Shown here: positions 11,783-21,016 of the stretch, in pieces
Numbering within the stretch: the first letter of the stretch is position 1
Layout: each line of letters starts with the position of its first letter
Assembly (NCBI RefSeq): GCF_963855985.1
Contig: NC_087111.1
Coordinates: 2,671,001-2,735,000, forward strand
DNA from: Ostrinia nubilalis
Lineage: Eukaryota > Arthropoda > Insecta > Lepidoptera > Crambidae
Reading direction: 5' to 3'
Length of the DNA: 64,000 nucleotides
Made by a program: the position numbers and the translations under genes
The notes under the pieces: generated by a model
Seen by the model: only the letters and a program-made list of their open reading frames with translations
Databases searched by the model: none
What the model was told of the DNA's origin: nothing

Positions 11783-11814
11783 GTCAGTTTATACGGTTTG
11801 TTGCATGAGTTGAG

Positions 11815-12016
11815 TTGTTGAGATCCGTAAACGAACTAAAGTCGCTGACATAGCCCGACGGATTAGCAACTGAAGTGGCAGTGGGCAGGGCACATAGTAC
11901 GCAGAACTGACGGCCGATGGGGCAGCAAGGTTCTGGAGTGAAGGCCGCGTACCGGAAAACGCAGCGTGAGAAAGCTTTGCATAGTTTGGGGCTAGCGGCG
12001 CAGTGTAAAAACTCCA
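11815..12016 (+). mobile_element. RTE fragment fused to a second repeat
   Basis: gcagtgggcagggcacatag, ctgacggccgatggggcagc and gttctggagtg match the RTE C-terminal region at 44930-45203. From ~11970 it switches to agctttgcatagtttggggc, a repeat shared with 21250-21300. The RTE part contains no GATGAT end, so it is an internal fragment. Confidence 0.7.
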
Positions 12017-12135
12017 AGAATATTTATTTATTATTATTTATTTATTTTGTTAAGCCCTTGGCCATAACAGCAGCCCTTGGCCAATAAGGACAGTTTAGTT
12101 TAGGCAGAGGCTCTACATTTCTCCTAAACTGTCAC
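12017..12135 (-). mobile_element. LINE 3' tail
   Basis: atttatttattattattt at the left is the reverse complement of an AATAAATA tail, next to gggcttaac/ggccaagggc sequence (ggccaagggct occurs twice). Typical of a 5'-truncated LINE 3' UTR. Confidence 0.5.
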
Positions 12136-12175
12136 TATTTTCAAATTTCCGGCCAATTCTAGACTCCAACTTCCA

Positions 12176-12370
12176 GCCAACTATAGACTTTTAGCCCAGT
12201 GTGCGCTGTCACTTAGTCTAGTCGGCCGATAGTTGGACCCGATTCTAATTTATATGAAGAATCGGCCCATACCAAATCGGTGTAATATGCGTACTTCCAT
12301 ACATGTCCAGTATGGATTAACTGCCCTAAACTATCAGCCGACAAAAAGTCTGCGGTAGGTAATCTTCTGA
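12176..12370. mobile_element. Diverged copy of the neighbouring Harbinger-type MITE
   Basis: Shares tcggccgatagttg, tgaagaatcggc, cccata and actatcagccgacaaaaa with the element at 12459-12633; the two lie in tandem. Ends are eroded. Confidence 0.55.
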
Positions 12371-12458
12371 TTCGCACTCGGCACAACTTTTCCGATGCCA
12401 CGTATTTTATCGATGTCGTATAACGTAAGCAAAATTAAAGCGGACTCACAGACTATTA

Positions 12459-12633
12459 GAGTAGGCGCACACCGTTGATTTTTAGTTGGCCGATAGTTGT
12501 GCCCGATTTTAATTTGTATGAAGAATCGGCAAAATCGAATCGGCGTAGTGTGAGCACACCCATACATGCCCATACTGATCAACTGCCCGACTAAACTATC
12601 GGCCGACGAAAAATCAACGGTGTGCGCCTACTC
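12459..12633. mobile_element. PIF/Harbinger-type MITE, TTA target duplication
   Basis: 175 bp with ~40-bp inverted ends (GAGTAGGCGCACACCGTTGA at the left, its complement at the right) flanked by TTA at 12456-12458 and 12634-12636. A 3-bp TWA duplication is characteristic of PIF/Harbinger insertion. No ORF of its own. Confidence 0.75.
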
Positions 12634-12636
12634 TTA

Positions 12637-13091
12637 GAGACAATAAATGGCACAAATAAAAGTAAACGACAGCATTTTAGGCAATGAGTCACAACTTAAA
12701 ACCAGGGTACTTATCTACATTGAAAAAAGAAACGCTACGTATAAAATGGTCGACAAATCTTTCGTACTGTCGAAACAGAGCACATTAGCATCCATTAAAG
12801 TCGCATTTAGTTAATACGGTAAGCACCAGCCGCGTTTGAATTTGAGCAAAAACACACTTTTTGTGACCGAGTTTTATTTTGGGGAATATAAAACGTATCC
12901 ACCACTAACATTATTTACTCGTTTAGTATTAATTTTCTAATTTAAGCATTATCTATATGGGCACCAAGGCCAAACTTACGAGTATGTAGTTATTTTTTAA
13001 TTGTTTATATTGAATGCTCTGAAACTAGTGGACCGATTTGAAAAATTCTTACACCATTAGTGGCCTTAGCTTCTCTGCTTGACCCGTGGTT
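12637..13091. other. Unassigned intronic sequence
   Basis: No coding or RNA feature supported. Confidence 0.4.
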
Positions 13092-13230
13092 GACTGGTAG
13101 AGAATGCCACCCGGCATGAAACCCGCCACTGTTCTCTACTTTTGTGCAAAAAGTTTAAATTAATAAATCCTACATTATTTTTGATGAACAAAGGCGGTAA
13201 GAAGTTCACCGGGAAGAAATAAATAGATAG
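13092..13230 (+). mobile_element. LINE 3' tail
   Basis: tgactggtagagaatgccac, ccgccactgttctctacttt and taaattaataaatcc resemble lepidopteran LINE 3' UTRs of the type also seen at 20320-20478. Ends before an aataaataga sequence. Confidence 0.45.
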
Positions 13231-13239
13231 GTACTACCA

Positions 13240-13392
13240 GGCCTGGCTCACTCCGCGCGGTACATCCGATAATTACCTACAGCGAAGCGCCCCGCCGGCG
13301 GGTATTATATCAGTCGAGTGTCACGCGCGCGCTCGTCAGGACGCTGGCGTGCATTGTAGTATGTTATTCTATGTTCGAAGTATTATTTAAAA
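13240..13392 (+). promoter_or_regulatory. GC-rich leader and possible promoter of the THAP exon
   Basis: A GC-rich island in AT-rich sequence. ttatatcagtc at 13305-13315 contains an arthropod initiator-like TCAGT (13310-13314); the start codon follows 79 bases later. Two upstream ATGs occur in the leader. This may equally be the terminal region of a DNA transposon encoding a THAP protein. Confidence 0.35.
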
Positions 13393-13496
13393 ATGGAAAT
13401 AAAGAGAAAGAAATATTGTGCGGCGTTCGGGTGTTTAAATTCGAAAAGTAATCTACCGGATTCATCTTTTTTTTCGCTTCCCAAAGATGCTGAAAG
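13393..13496 (+). CDS. First exon of a THAP zinc-finger protein (partial)
   Basis: 104 nt: 34 codons plus two bases before a donor (GAAAG|GTATGT at 13496/13497). The peptide reads KKYCAAFGCLNSK then SSFFSLPKDAE, matching the N-terminal half of the THAP DNA-binding domain: the first two zinc ligands (C9 and C14 here) and the later aromatic-x-x-PKD motif. THAP first exons commonly end at this point. The rest of the zinc finger (usual WRCLI-type segment, third Cys and His) must be in a downstream exon, which I cannot find before the next repeat. It lies antisense inside the receptor intron. It is either a nested gene or, more likely, the 5' end of a decayed THAP-encoding transposon (P-element-like). 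Domain call confident, functionality not. Confidence 0.65.
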
Positions 13497-13562
13497 GTAT
13501 GTTGGCCAAGTGAGTAATCAATAATTCTTAGGATAGTATAGGAACCTAACCTACTATGACTA

Positions 13563-13612
13563 CTGCTCAGAATGCGTCACTGCTGGACAAAGGCCTCTCC
13601 CAAGGTTTTCCA
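13563..13612 (-). mobile_element. RTE fragment
   Basis: cactgctggacaaaggcctc followed by tcccaaggttttcc: 50-bp remnant of the RTE C-terminal region. Confidence 0.6.
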
Positions 13613-14408
13613 TAATGAATGCATACTTACCTACATACGTACCTCATTACAAATAAGTAGATTAATATTTTTTCACTAGACAGCAACCCTAACAGCGTAA
13701 GAAGAGTTCAGAGGCACGCGATAGAAAGAGACAAAACTTGTAGGTGAATAAAATTGTAGGTACGTAGTGCTGTGCGAGCTGAATTCCACTGTATCGCGTC
13801 GTAGCAAGACTCGCATTTATTTAAATCGTCTTGCGGAGTAATCCTTCTGTACCTGTACTATTACTTATTCTGTGGTACTACCTACTCTTTTTCAAATGAG
13901 CGTGTTTTGTGTGAAAAAAGTGAGTGAGTAATTTTAAAGCAATTGCGCTATTAAATGTAAAAACCATCAATCTTGAACTCTACCTATTTCGATTATCGAA
14001 ATTACTTAAGCTTAGACAATTTTACAAAAACGTACGTGAGCTCATTACCCATAGCACAACAAAAACCGCACACTCGAACACCTAATTACGAAGACTACAG
14101 CACATCAGCCTATACATTTTCGTTGTTAAATGAATCTTATTTCGACTACATAAGATACCAGTGTAAAGCTCGACGTGCTCCCAAAAGCGAGCTACCAAAT
14201 TGTTCCTCGACACTGAGTGGCTGAGTGAAAAGTTGTTCTGCCTATTGTGCCTGTTCAGAAGCACTTTTGTAACATTTTCTCTGAATACTGAACGGGTATG
14301 TGGGAATACTAAAATATGGGACACGTAAGAGTTACTTTTACGTGGTACTAAAGTATAGAATGTTTGGAAAATAACTTCACTTAAAGTTACTTTTTGAGGC
14401 CCCTTTAA
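13613..14408. other. Unassigned intronic sequence with an unrecognised ORF
   Basis: An 83-codon ORF at 13973-14224 (+), rich in Ser, Thr, Tyr and Asn, has no motif I recognise and no clear splice context. The opposite strand is also open (14082-14522), partly across the adjacent MITE, so neither is supported as a gene. Confidence 0.3.
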
Positions 14409-14529
14409 AGCTGAGTTGCACCACCTAACTTTAACAGCAACTATAACAATAACCAGTGCTTTTTGTTGTATGGAGTTTGACAGATTTTTGACGTTTGTTA
14501 AAATTGAAGTTAGATGGTGCAACTCAGCC
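14409..14529. mobile_element. Harbinger-type MITE (GGCTGAGTTGCACC family)
   Basis: Inverted ends (gctgagttgcaccacctaac / gatggtgcaactcagcc) with TAA at 14406-14408 and 14530-14532. Same family as 16745, 41957, 46634, 57216 and 59658. About 120 bp, with a conserved core (tatggagtttgacagatttt). Confidence 0.8.
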
Positions 14530-14634
14530 TAAGTGTTCGTCATGGCTTGTAACAACTCGTAATGGTTCAAAAATAGGACTTTATCTAATCACATTACTCA
14601 TAATTAATAGTTCAGTATCTATTCCACAAACGCA

Positions 14635-14769
14635 AGGTGGACCGACTACATCATAAAGGTAGAAGGAAGGCGATGGATGCAGGCCGCTACCAACCAGTCA
14701 ATATGGAAATCATTAGGGGAGGCCTATGTTCAACAGTGGACATCCTGTGGCTGAAATGATGATGATGAG
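14635..14769 (+). mobile_element. RTE LINE 3' end
   Basis: ggtggaccgactacatcata, aaggcgatggatgcaggccg, gggaggcctatgttcaacag, then ATGATGATGATGAGG. Last ~45 codons of the reverse transcriptase plus tail, with degraded frame. Confidence 0.85.
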
Positions 14770-14900
14770 GTATATTTTAGTTTCACTCCAGTATAAAGCC
14801 AATTAATTAGGTTTCAGTGTCGTTCCCGAATCCAGACCTTATATTTAAAGACTTTCTACTTCACACAACTACAACATTAAAAAATCTAAAATACACTCAC

Positions 14901-15336
14901 ATAGTTCTTTCCCCAGCACCCACGTCTCCGGCTTAGAATTCACTTCCACCAGCACTGTAGGAGTGCACACCAAAAGCACCATCAGGTCCGCAATACTCAG
15001 ATTCACCAGGAAAATGTTCGTCGAGTTTCTCATGTCCTTCGTCTTCAGAATCACTATTGGCACCATCACATTCCCAATCACGCCCAAACACATTATCACT
15101 ATACAAAAAGTCATCGACGTAGCCTTTATGTAATACGGAATCTCCGCGTACTCCGAATAGTTCCCATTCGATTCGAAACTCGAATTCGAAAAGTTCGCCT
15201 CCTCGAAACTCGAATTCTCAAACTCGTATAAAAACATCTCGCTCTTTTGATAGCCATTTTCGGTTGTGTACGTGAACTGTCTGTGCAACGGTGTGCTAAC
15301 ATTCGTCGTATGTGTGAAGTTGTTTAAAGAAATCAT
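14901..15336 (-). CDS. ETHR: Neuropeptide GPCR exon 1 (N-terminus, TM1, TM2), probable ETH receptor
   Basis: 436 coding nt: 145 codons plus one base before the donor CTAT|GTGAGT. The ATG at 15336-15334 is the first after an in-frame TGA 27 bases upstream, which fixes the start. The extracellular N-terminus (residues 1-70) has six N-glycosylation sequons (N6, N12, N41, N49, N51, N59), three of them in an acidic NSSFEEANFSNSSFE run. TM1 spans about 73-96 with the conserved GN (N89); the first loop is KTKDMRNSTN; TM2 spans 106-130 with LSIAD (D117); then PETWVLGKEL before TM3. The order and loop sequence fit insect ETH receptors, which sense ecdysis-triggering hormone and start the moulting motor programme. 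GPCR class is certain, the ETHR name is inference. Confidence 0.88.
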
Positions 15337-15404
15337 GTGAGAGGCACTCAGTTCATAGTTTCACATTGTTGACGGCTATGACGTCACCATTTTCTTTATA
15401 CTGC
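15337..15404 (-). promoter_or_regulatory. Putative core promoter of the receptor gene
   Basis: Reading on the minus strand: TATAAAG (15400-15394), then a perfect CRE palindrome TGACGTCA (15386-15379), then the start codon at 15336. A TATA-directed start would fall near 15370, giving a short leader. Between there and the start codon are an ATG-TGA start-stop pair (from 15366) and an ATG-AAC-TGA. All inferred from sequence; no initiator match seen. Confidence 0.3.
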
Positions 15405-16356
15405 GACCTGGAACAAAAAATGAATAGATTAGTGTCGTCAAAAAGTTTTTGCGCGATTCACGGACTTCAGAGCTTTTGAATTGGACACAAAAGCGTTTAG
15501 TTCCGTCTAGGTTTTTTAATGTTATGAATGGCCACATAAATTACGTACAATGTCTGCTCGAGACTGTGTTACATAATTTATTGAGTGGCTGTAAGCCAAA
15601 ATCCATCTGGAGGACAAATCTTCAAGTTAAGCCCGGTTAAATGGCTTTAAGTGTGTGATCTCTACAAAAGTCAGTGGTATGGTTACTTCAAATTGGTAAT
15701 GATGAAAAATAAATTAGGTTACTCATTAGTTTGTTGTTTTTTGGACTATATTCCTTTATGTAAACCTAAATATACCGCTTAGTTTAGGGGCAGTGTTTGA
15801 AAAAGTAACCCACAATTCGCAGAAAAATATTGTATACACAATCCATACAGCTAAAATAATAAGCATCAAAAATATTTTTGTTAAATTTTCATCAGTAGGT
15901 AAACCACCGTTTTCCAAGCAGGTATTTCTCAATTAGCTATTTACACCACACTCGCCACACATGTGATTGACCGGGGCCTTTCTAGCATTAACGCCAAAAA
16001 TATTTATTCTCGTGCAAAAAAAAGGTTTTTATGTTGATTAAACGAACTTCTCTTATTATATACTTTGAAGCCATTCCAAGTTTTATAATTAGACGGGGCG
16101 GACACGGCACGAAATCATTTTCGGATAATTAAACCTTTTATTTGAATTATAGAGACACGGGTGTGGCCATCGTTTTTACATGAGTTTGAATGTGATTATT
16201 TTTAGCTTTAGCATTCATTTAAAAAGGTTAAATGATAAAATAATGCCAGAGCAGCAAGCACTGGCTATATTTTCAGATTTATCTGACATACGAGGTAAGT
16301 GCTTCCCAAGATGTAATGATTGTTTAAATCACTAATGTGACTTTATTGGCCAGCCG
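15405..16356. other. 5' flank of the receptor gene, unassigned
   Basis: AT-rich; a short ORF at 15449-15640 (+) has no motif. No other promoter element or repeat recognised. Confidence 0.4.
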
Positions 16357-16476
16357 GGCTAGGATGCGCGCTGTGATAAAATCTTATCGTGATTTTAGAC
16401 GACAAACGTATGGGCTTATCGCGAAAAATCGATAAAATGGCGCGACAAACGTTTATCGCGGCGTACATCCTAAGCC
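16357..16476. mobile_element. MITE with GGCTAGGATG ends
   Basis: Ends ggctaggatgcgcg and gtacatcctaagcc are imperfect inverted repeats; interior tgataaaatcttatcgtgat and aaaatcgataaaatggcg. A related unit is at 50635-50717. Confidence 0.5.
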
Positions 16477-16744
16477 TACTGATCTTTCTTTCTGACCAGA
16501 TAACTTTGTCTAAAACATGTCCCTTTGAATTCAAGACCTGTAAAACAGAGTGTATCTTACAGATGAGTTCCTAATATGCTAGCAAACTTGGATGTCGCGG
16601 ACTGTTTGATACTCACGTCATTTTCACTTCACAAATAAGCAGTGGATTTGAAAATAAAATTCAGCTAAGATAAAATCGGTAACGCTAGGTTGACGGTAAG
16701 TTGCAATTCATAGTCATTGCAAAATAGCGCCCTAATAACAATAA

Positions 16745-16871
16745 GGCTGGGTTGCACCATCTTACTTTAACTTTGACAACCGTTAAAAATCTGTCAAACT
16801 CCATACAAATAGCACCTGTCATCGTTATAGTTACGGTCAAAGTTAGGCCAGTTAGGTGGTGCAACTCAGCC
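16745..16871. mobile_element. Harbinger-type MITE (GGCTGAGTTGCACC family)
   Basis: 127 bp, ends ggctgggttgcaccatctta and ggtggtgcaactcagcc, flanked by TAA at 16742-16744 and 16872-16874. Confidence 0.85.
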
Positions 16872-16874
16872 TAA

Positions 16875-16947
16875 CTGATGCTTTTTGTATGGATTTTGAA
16901 AGATTTTTTACGTTTGTCAAAATTAAATAAGATGGTGCAACTCAGCT
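16875..16947. mobile_element. Half copy of the same MITE
   Basis: Right half only: gctttttgtatggattttga to gatggtgcaactcagc. It shares its right-hand TAA (16948-16950) with the next element. Confidence 0.7.
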
Positions 16948-16950
16948 TAA

Positions 16951-17379
16951 GGCCTCAGCCTCGAACTTAGCGGGCAGCGGGGCGGCGGCGGCGGCGGCGC
17001 GGGAGCGGGGCGGGTAACGCAGACCCGTTCTCGAAACCAGCGGGCAGCTCGCGCGGCGCTTTAGCGGCGAAGTGTTGTGTTCGGGGTTGTGTTGTCGAGA
17101 TATTTGTTTTTATTCGCAAACGAAATGTCTGAACAACGGCGACAATTTTATTTCGATTCAAATTTATTCCTAACGCTCGATTTATTGTGGGCAAAAGAAG
17201 GAGTGCGCTCCCCGCTCGATGCCCGCTCCCTCGCCGCTGCCCGCTCGTTGCCCGCTGCCGCCCCGCTGCCGCGCCGCTGTTTTCGAGAACCGGTCCATTT
17301 GATTTTACGCATAAGATCCTGCCGCTCCCGCGCCGCCGCCGCCGCCGCCCCGCTGCCCGCTAAGTTCGAGGCTGAGGCC
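16951..17379. mobile_element. GC-rich Harbinger-type MITE with 58-bp perfect inverted ends
   Basis: 429 bp flanked by TAA (16948-16950, 17380-17382). The ends start GGCCTCAGCCTCGAACTTAG and run into (GGC)n; the right end is an exact reverse complement over about 58 bases. The AT-richer centre has an ATG at 17125 reading MSEQRRQFYFDSNLFLTLDL before entering GC-rich sequence. This could be a residual transposase N-terminus or a captured fragment, which I cannot tell. Exact arms suggest a young copy. Confidence 0.75.
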
Positions 17380-17382
17380 TAA

Positions 17383-17942
17383 GACTTTCATGAGGTTCTT
17401 TTCAAATTCATGTTTGCAAACCCCGTGCTATGAGTGCACGGTAGCCATATTCAAGGGTCAAGTCACAGATCGCTCTGATAAGGCATGTTCCAACGTAAAA
17501 GTTACTATGTTGGCAAGCCTACGTAGTAGTTAGATGAAAATATGAAATACTTTATCGCTTGTTACCTGTCATATTTATGTAAAAGAAACAACCAAAAAAA
17601 GACCTGTATTTTTAAAGAAGTAAATAAATAGTTTCAGCAGTAAAGTTTAGTAGTACTTGTACCGGTTCCTGAAGTAAAGCAAAATAACTTATCATATAAA
17701 GTGTGTGTGTGCTACCAGAAGTGTCCTGTAAAATTTATTCAGAAACACTTGCTACTTTTTGCTTTTGGACAGTCGCATATTATTATGTGCGTAATACGAC
17801 TCGCTCTTGACCAATTTTGTTTTCTTATTTGCTGTACATTTTGTTATCAAACTGTGCTAAAAGCCTCAAGTGTCTACTATAGTATCTACCTTCGTTTAGT
17901 AGAGATAAAAGAGGGTGAAAACACGCCTACCTTTCGATACCT
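17383..17942. other. Unassigned sequence
   Basis: AT-rich; no supported gene. An ORF at 17701-17952 (+) has no motif. Confidence 0.4.
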
Positions 17943-18144
17943 GTACCTCTAGTAGGAAAAACTTTCGAGTTCGTTTCGTTGCGTATTCAAAGTGTCATCG
18001 AAAAATTTTGTATGAAAAATTAAACAGCGCCCCCTATATTATAGCCGCCCTAGGGGGCGCTGTTTAATTTTTCATACAAAATTTTTCGATGACACTTTGA
18101 ATACGCAACGAAACGAACTCGAAAGTTTTTCCTACTAGAGGTAC
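17943..18144. repeat. Perfect 94-bp inverted repeat with 14-nt loop
   Basis: Left arm 17943-18036 (gtacctctagtaggaaaaac onward) is the exact reverse complement of 18051-18144; the loop is tattatagccgccc (18037-18050). I see no mismatch and no target duplication at the ends. A transcript would form a 94-bp perfect RNA duplex. Probably a young foldback/MITE element. Confidence 0.9.
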
Positions 18145-18374
18145 TGATCGATTTACGAAGTATTACGCGATCACGTACCCGCTGTCGGGTTTTCGCTGCC
18201 TAATAATATGGTAATGTTACAACACAAATCTACCTCGACCCCGGTGACAAGATAGATTGGATGCTCCTTTAGTGGCTCCAGTTTATAGGAATAGGATGTA
18301 CTTGAACTGAATTGCGATAAAAAGTACCTATGATTAGATTGTTTCACATTTAAACTCTTTATGAATGTTTAAAG
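18145..18374. other. Unassigned sequence
   Basis: No feature supported. Confidence 0.4.
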
Positions 18375-18513
18375 ATCGTATTCACAAACGATGCTTGCCT
18401 AAGTGAAGCCAATCGAACACACAGCGTTGAATAGAGCTCTGTGATTGGTTCGTGTGTCACCCTGTGCGTCTACACGCATAGTGAGACCTCATTGTAATGT
18501 TTGTGAATACGGG
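18375..18513. mobile_element. Imperfect inverted-repeat element
   Basis: atcgtattcacaaacgatgc on the left pairs with tgtttgtgaatacgggcg on the right; subterminal aatcgaacacacag and tgattggttcgtgtgtca also pair. About 140 bp, MITE-like, target duplication not evident. Confidence 0.5.
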
Positions 18514-18572
18514 CGTAAGGATTTTTCAGAACAACTGCTTAGTTTACGTCCCGAATATACTCGTAGTTTGCC

Positions 18573-18791
18573 CTATACATACTTGGTTTGTATGGGAAAA
18601 CAATCGCTTATTCTTCTTCTTCTTATCGTGTCGACATCAAACCTTACACAGTGTCGGCCCAAAATTCCTACGGCTACAAGAATGGCGTTGTCAGCAGCTT
18701 TCATTAACTCCTGCGTGCAGTTGTGTGCTTCATCGACTGGGGAACAAAACCATACCTGCACTCCATGTTTGAGCCATCCAAGAATCCCCAC
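18573..18791 (-). other. Unrecognised ORF, probably transposon-derived
   Basis: A 72-codon minus-strand frame reads GVQVWFCSPVDEAHNCTQEL and then ELMKAADNAILVAVGILGRH, more protein-like than its surroundings. I cannot name the family. The plus-strand frame over the same bases is also open. A (TTC)n-rich lead-in (18611-18626) resembles known lepidopteran repeats, so this is more likely a mobile-element remnant than a host gene. Confidence 0.3.
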
Positions 18792-18845
18792 CTGAACAGA
18801 TTATTCTTACTACGGCTACGCGGCTTATCATTCATCCAAATACAT

Positions 18846-19238
18846 ATATGTATAAAAGGAGAAACTGACTGACTTAGTGACATAACAACGCACAGCCTAA
18901 ACGGCTAAACGTAGGCACTTGATATTTGAAAGGGACGTAGCTTAGGTACCGTAGAGGTGCACTAAGAAAGGAATTCCCGAAATTCCCACGGGAACGGGAA
19001 TTAGCGGGAAAATGTTTTTGTATGAAAAATCTAAACCGCTTAAGTTAGACGCTTGAAATTTGGCATGCAGGTACCTTAGTAAAGTTAAAGCTTAGTTACA
19101 ACAGGATATTGCAAAACTGCCCACGGGAACAGGAGTTAGCGGGAAAAAACATTTGTATGAAAAAATCTAAACCGCGTAAGATAGATGAAGGGGGTAAAAC
19201 GGGATCCACGCGTACGAAGTCGCGGGCGGCCGCTAGTA
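18846..19238 (+). mobile_element. Helitron-like element (GGGAATTAGCGGGAAAA family)
   Basis: Two internal copies of cacgggaacgggaattagcg (18978, 19120), then gggtaaaacgggatccacgc and the GC-rich end gaagtcgcgggcggccgctagt. The CTAG end is Helitron-like. Related copies: 24217-24430, 56868-57206. Confidence 0.7.
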
Positions 19239-19894
19239 CGATATGAAAACGAATGATTGTTATGATTTCTGTAAATAATAATAGATGAAGGATTTTTGAT
19301 CGGGGCACGCTCAGGCCCTGAAAACATTCTGTGTTAGAAAGCTTACTTAGAGGCCAGCCAGACCGGTCGTTGTAGAAATCAACAGTGGACGTCCTTTTGT
19401 TGAAACGAACTAGACATTAGATCGAAATACAGTCGGGCAATACCGCGCGCATAGGTATTTATTTACTTGGACAAATTGTTATTATTACCAAACTCCCAGC
19501 GGGTAAGTATCAAGTAAGTACATCTCGCCACGTGTCCTTAGGCCTCCGTGACCGGGTCACGTCCGAGACATGTCCGGGTGACCCCCGTGGCCCCCCGTGG
19601 CGCCCATACCGCACTGATCCGATTAGTAGCCTATTTAAAAGCCTCTCTTCTCGGTGATGTAATAAGTATTATCCAGAAAACATCCATTCCGATATTTGGG
19701 TCATTTTATCACAAGCTTTTACGTGCTTCGGAATCGGAAAGCACGTAATAAATTGGTTTCAGCAAATATCATTTGGTATTTCGATTCGTTAAGCCTAGTC
19801 AGAAGCCTTAGGGCGCTTTGATAACATCTGATATTACGACTAATGATGATTACCTTACACTCAATCAAAAATAAATTAAAAATTACCGTATTGG
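19239..19894. other. Repeat remnant and unassigned sequence
   Basis: 19348-19412 holds a degraded RTE fragment (gaccggtcgttgtagaaatc, aacagtggacgtcct). 19545-19600 is GC-richer (gggtcacgtccgagacatgt) without a recognisable gene. Confidence 0.4.
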
Positions 19895-20055
19895 ATTGAA
19901 AAAGAGGCTGACATTGGTGACTGAGTTTTATCCGCCACTTCTCAGCACCAGCCCATAAATGTTGTCCCGAAGTGGTGGTAGGGCAAGCTATATTTGGGAC
20001 GTGTATAAGTGCCCTGGAAAGGGCCTATGTACTGAATAAATTATTTCATTTAATT
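19895..20055 (+). mobile_element. LINE-like 3' tail family (cttctcagcac type)
   Basis: aaaagaggctgacattggtg, cacttctcagcaccagccca, tgttgtcccgaagtggtggt, tttgggacgtgtataagtgc and a gaataaattattt end. Best copy of this family in the window. Confidence 0.6.
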
Positions 20056-20319
20056 TTAATCCGCATTGTGTCCGTGAGATGAGAATGGCTTGAACAAGCC
20101 CACAGTGAGGTCTATGCCCTACAGTGGGACGTAAATAAGCTTTCCCTTTATGTAATACCTTATTGTGCAACGTTTTCAATTAATCGAAACCCACGTTTTT
20201 TTCTGAAAAGTTTCCACCATTTTATATTATACCAAACCTCAAGTAACTATCAAAACCCAATCTTTATATATTTTATAATTATATTATTTATGCATGTGTA
20301 TATGTAGCATATTTTGTTT

Positions 20320-20478
20320 TTCCGTTGCTTTGTTTTATTTAATTATTTTTTTTGTTATACCGCCAAACTATTTTTTCTGCATAACCCAAAGGTAAACTGG
20401 ATGAGAATGCCTTATGGCATTAAGTTCTTCTAATGTTAATATTTTTGGCATTGAAGTATAAATAAATAAATAAATCTT
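20320..20478 (+). mobile_element. LINE 3' tail
   Basis: aaactggatgagaatgcctt, atggcattaagttcttct and a (AAAT)n end at 20459-20475; a 5'-truncated LINE 3' UTR. Confidence 0.5.
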
Positions 20479-20740
20479 TGACATTAAATCGAGCTTAATT
20501 CAACTTTAAGCTTTGTTTCATACAGTTCAACAGACCTTTATTAATTAAAAAATAACTTTCTGTACCTACTATAAAATCCTATCCAACTTAATTTAAAAAA
20601 GAGTTTTAACCAAATTCAGTTAACCCAGATTACTGCGCACTCCGCGGAGATTAAAAACTGTAAACTGCTTTGGAAAAACTTTGACCAGTCTTCCTGCGGA
20701 ACTATGCCACGGCCTGTACAAAACAGCCAGCACACAATAA

Positions 20741-21016
20741 AGGTATCTACCCACTTCACCGTATCATACCATGACCGTGCTAGAAATGTGTCAGGCAAAT
20801 AAATATTATTTGTTTTGAAAAGTATGACACTGTTCCCAGTAGACCGTTCCGTCACCGACCAACACCGTCGCATGCCATACACGGAGCGTCAACAAATGTT
20901 GCACAGAACGCCGTCGATCCGTTCAGTGGGCATAGTAGAGCGTATCGTGTTGCTTTTCTTGCCTGACACGTTCCTAGAACGGTCATGGTATGATACGGTG
21001 TAGTGGGTAGAGACCT
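20741..21016. mobile_element. Harbinger-type MITE (AGGTATCTACCCACT ends)
   Basis: 276 bp flanked by TAA (20738-20740, 21017-21019). Inverted ends of ~57 bp with few mismatches: aggtatctacccacttcacc / its near complement at the right; both continue through cgtatcataccatgaccgt. Confidence 0.75.

Larger units (their letters stand above)
1037..14900 (-). other. Intron 1 of the receptor gene
   Basis: A 13,864-base intron between two exons with matching phase (1 nt + 2 nt). Its donor is CTAT|GTGAGT at 14901/14900 and its acceptor is CCCAG|GT at 1037/1036. It is AT-rich and full of transposon fragments (listed separately) and holds one antisense THAP exon. I see no other coding exon in it. Confidence 0.8.

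Noticed and set aside
13973..14522. Overlapping ORFs on both strands
   Set aside because: Neither has a domain or splice context; the minus one runs through a MITE.
17077..17382. 101-codon ORF rich in Ala/Arg/Pro
   Set aside because: Mostly the GGC-repeat arm of a MITE; only the short MSEQ segment might be a relic.
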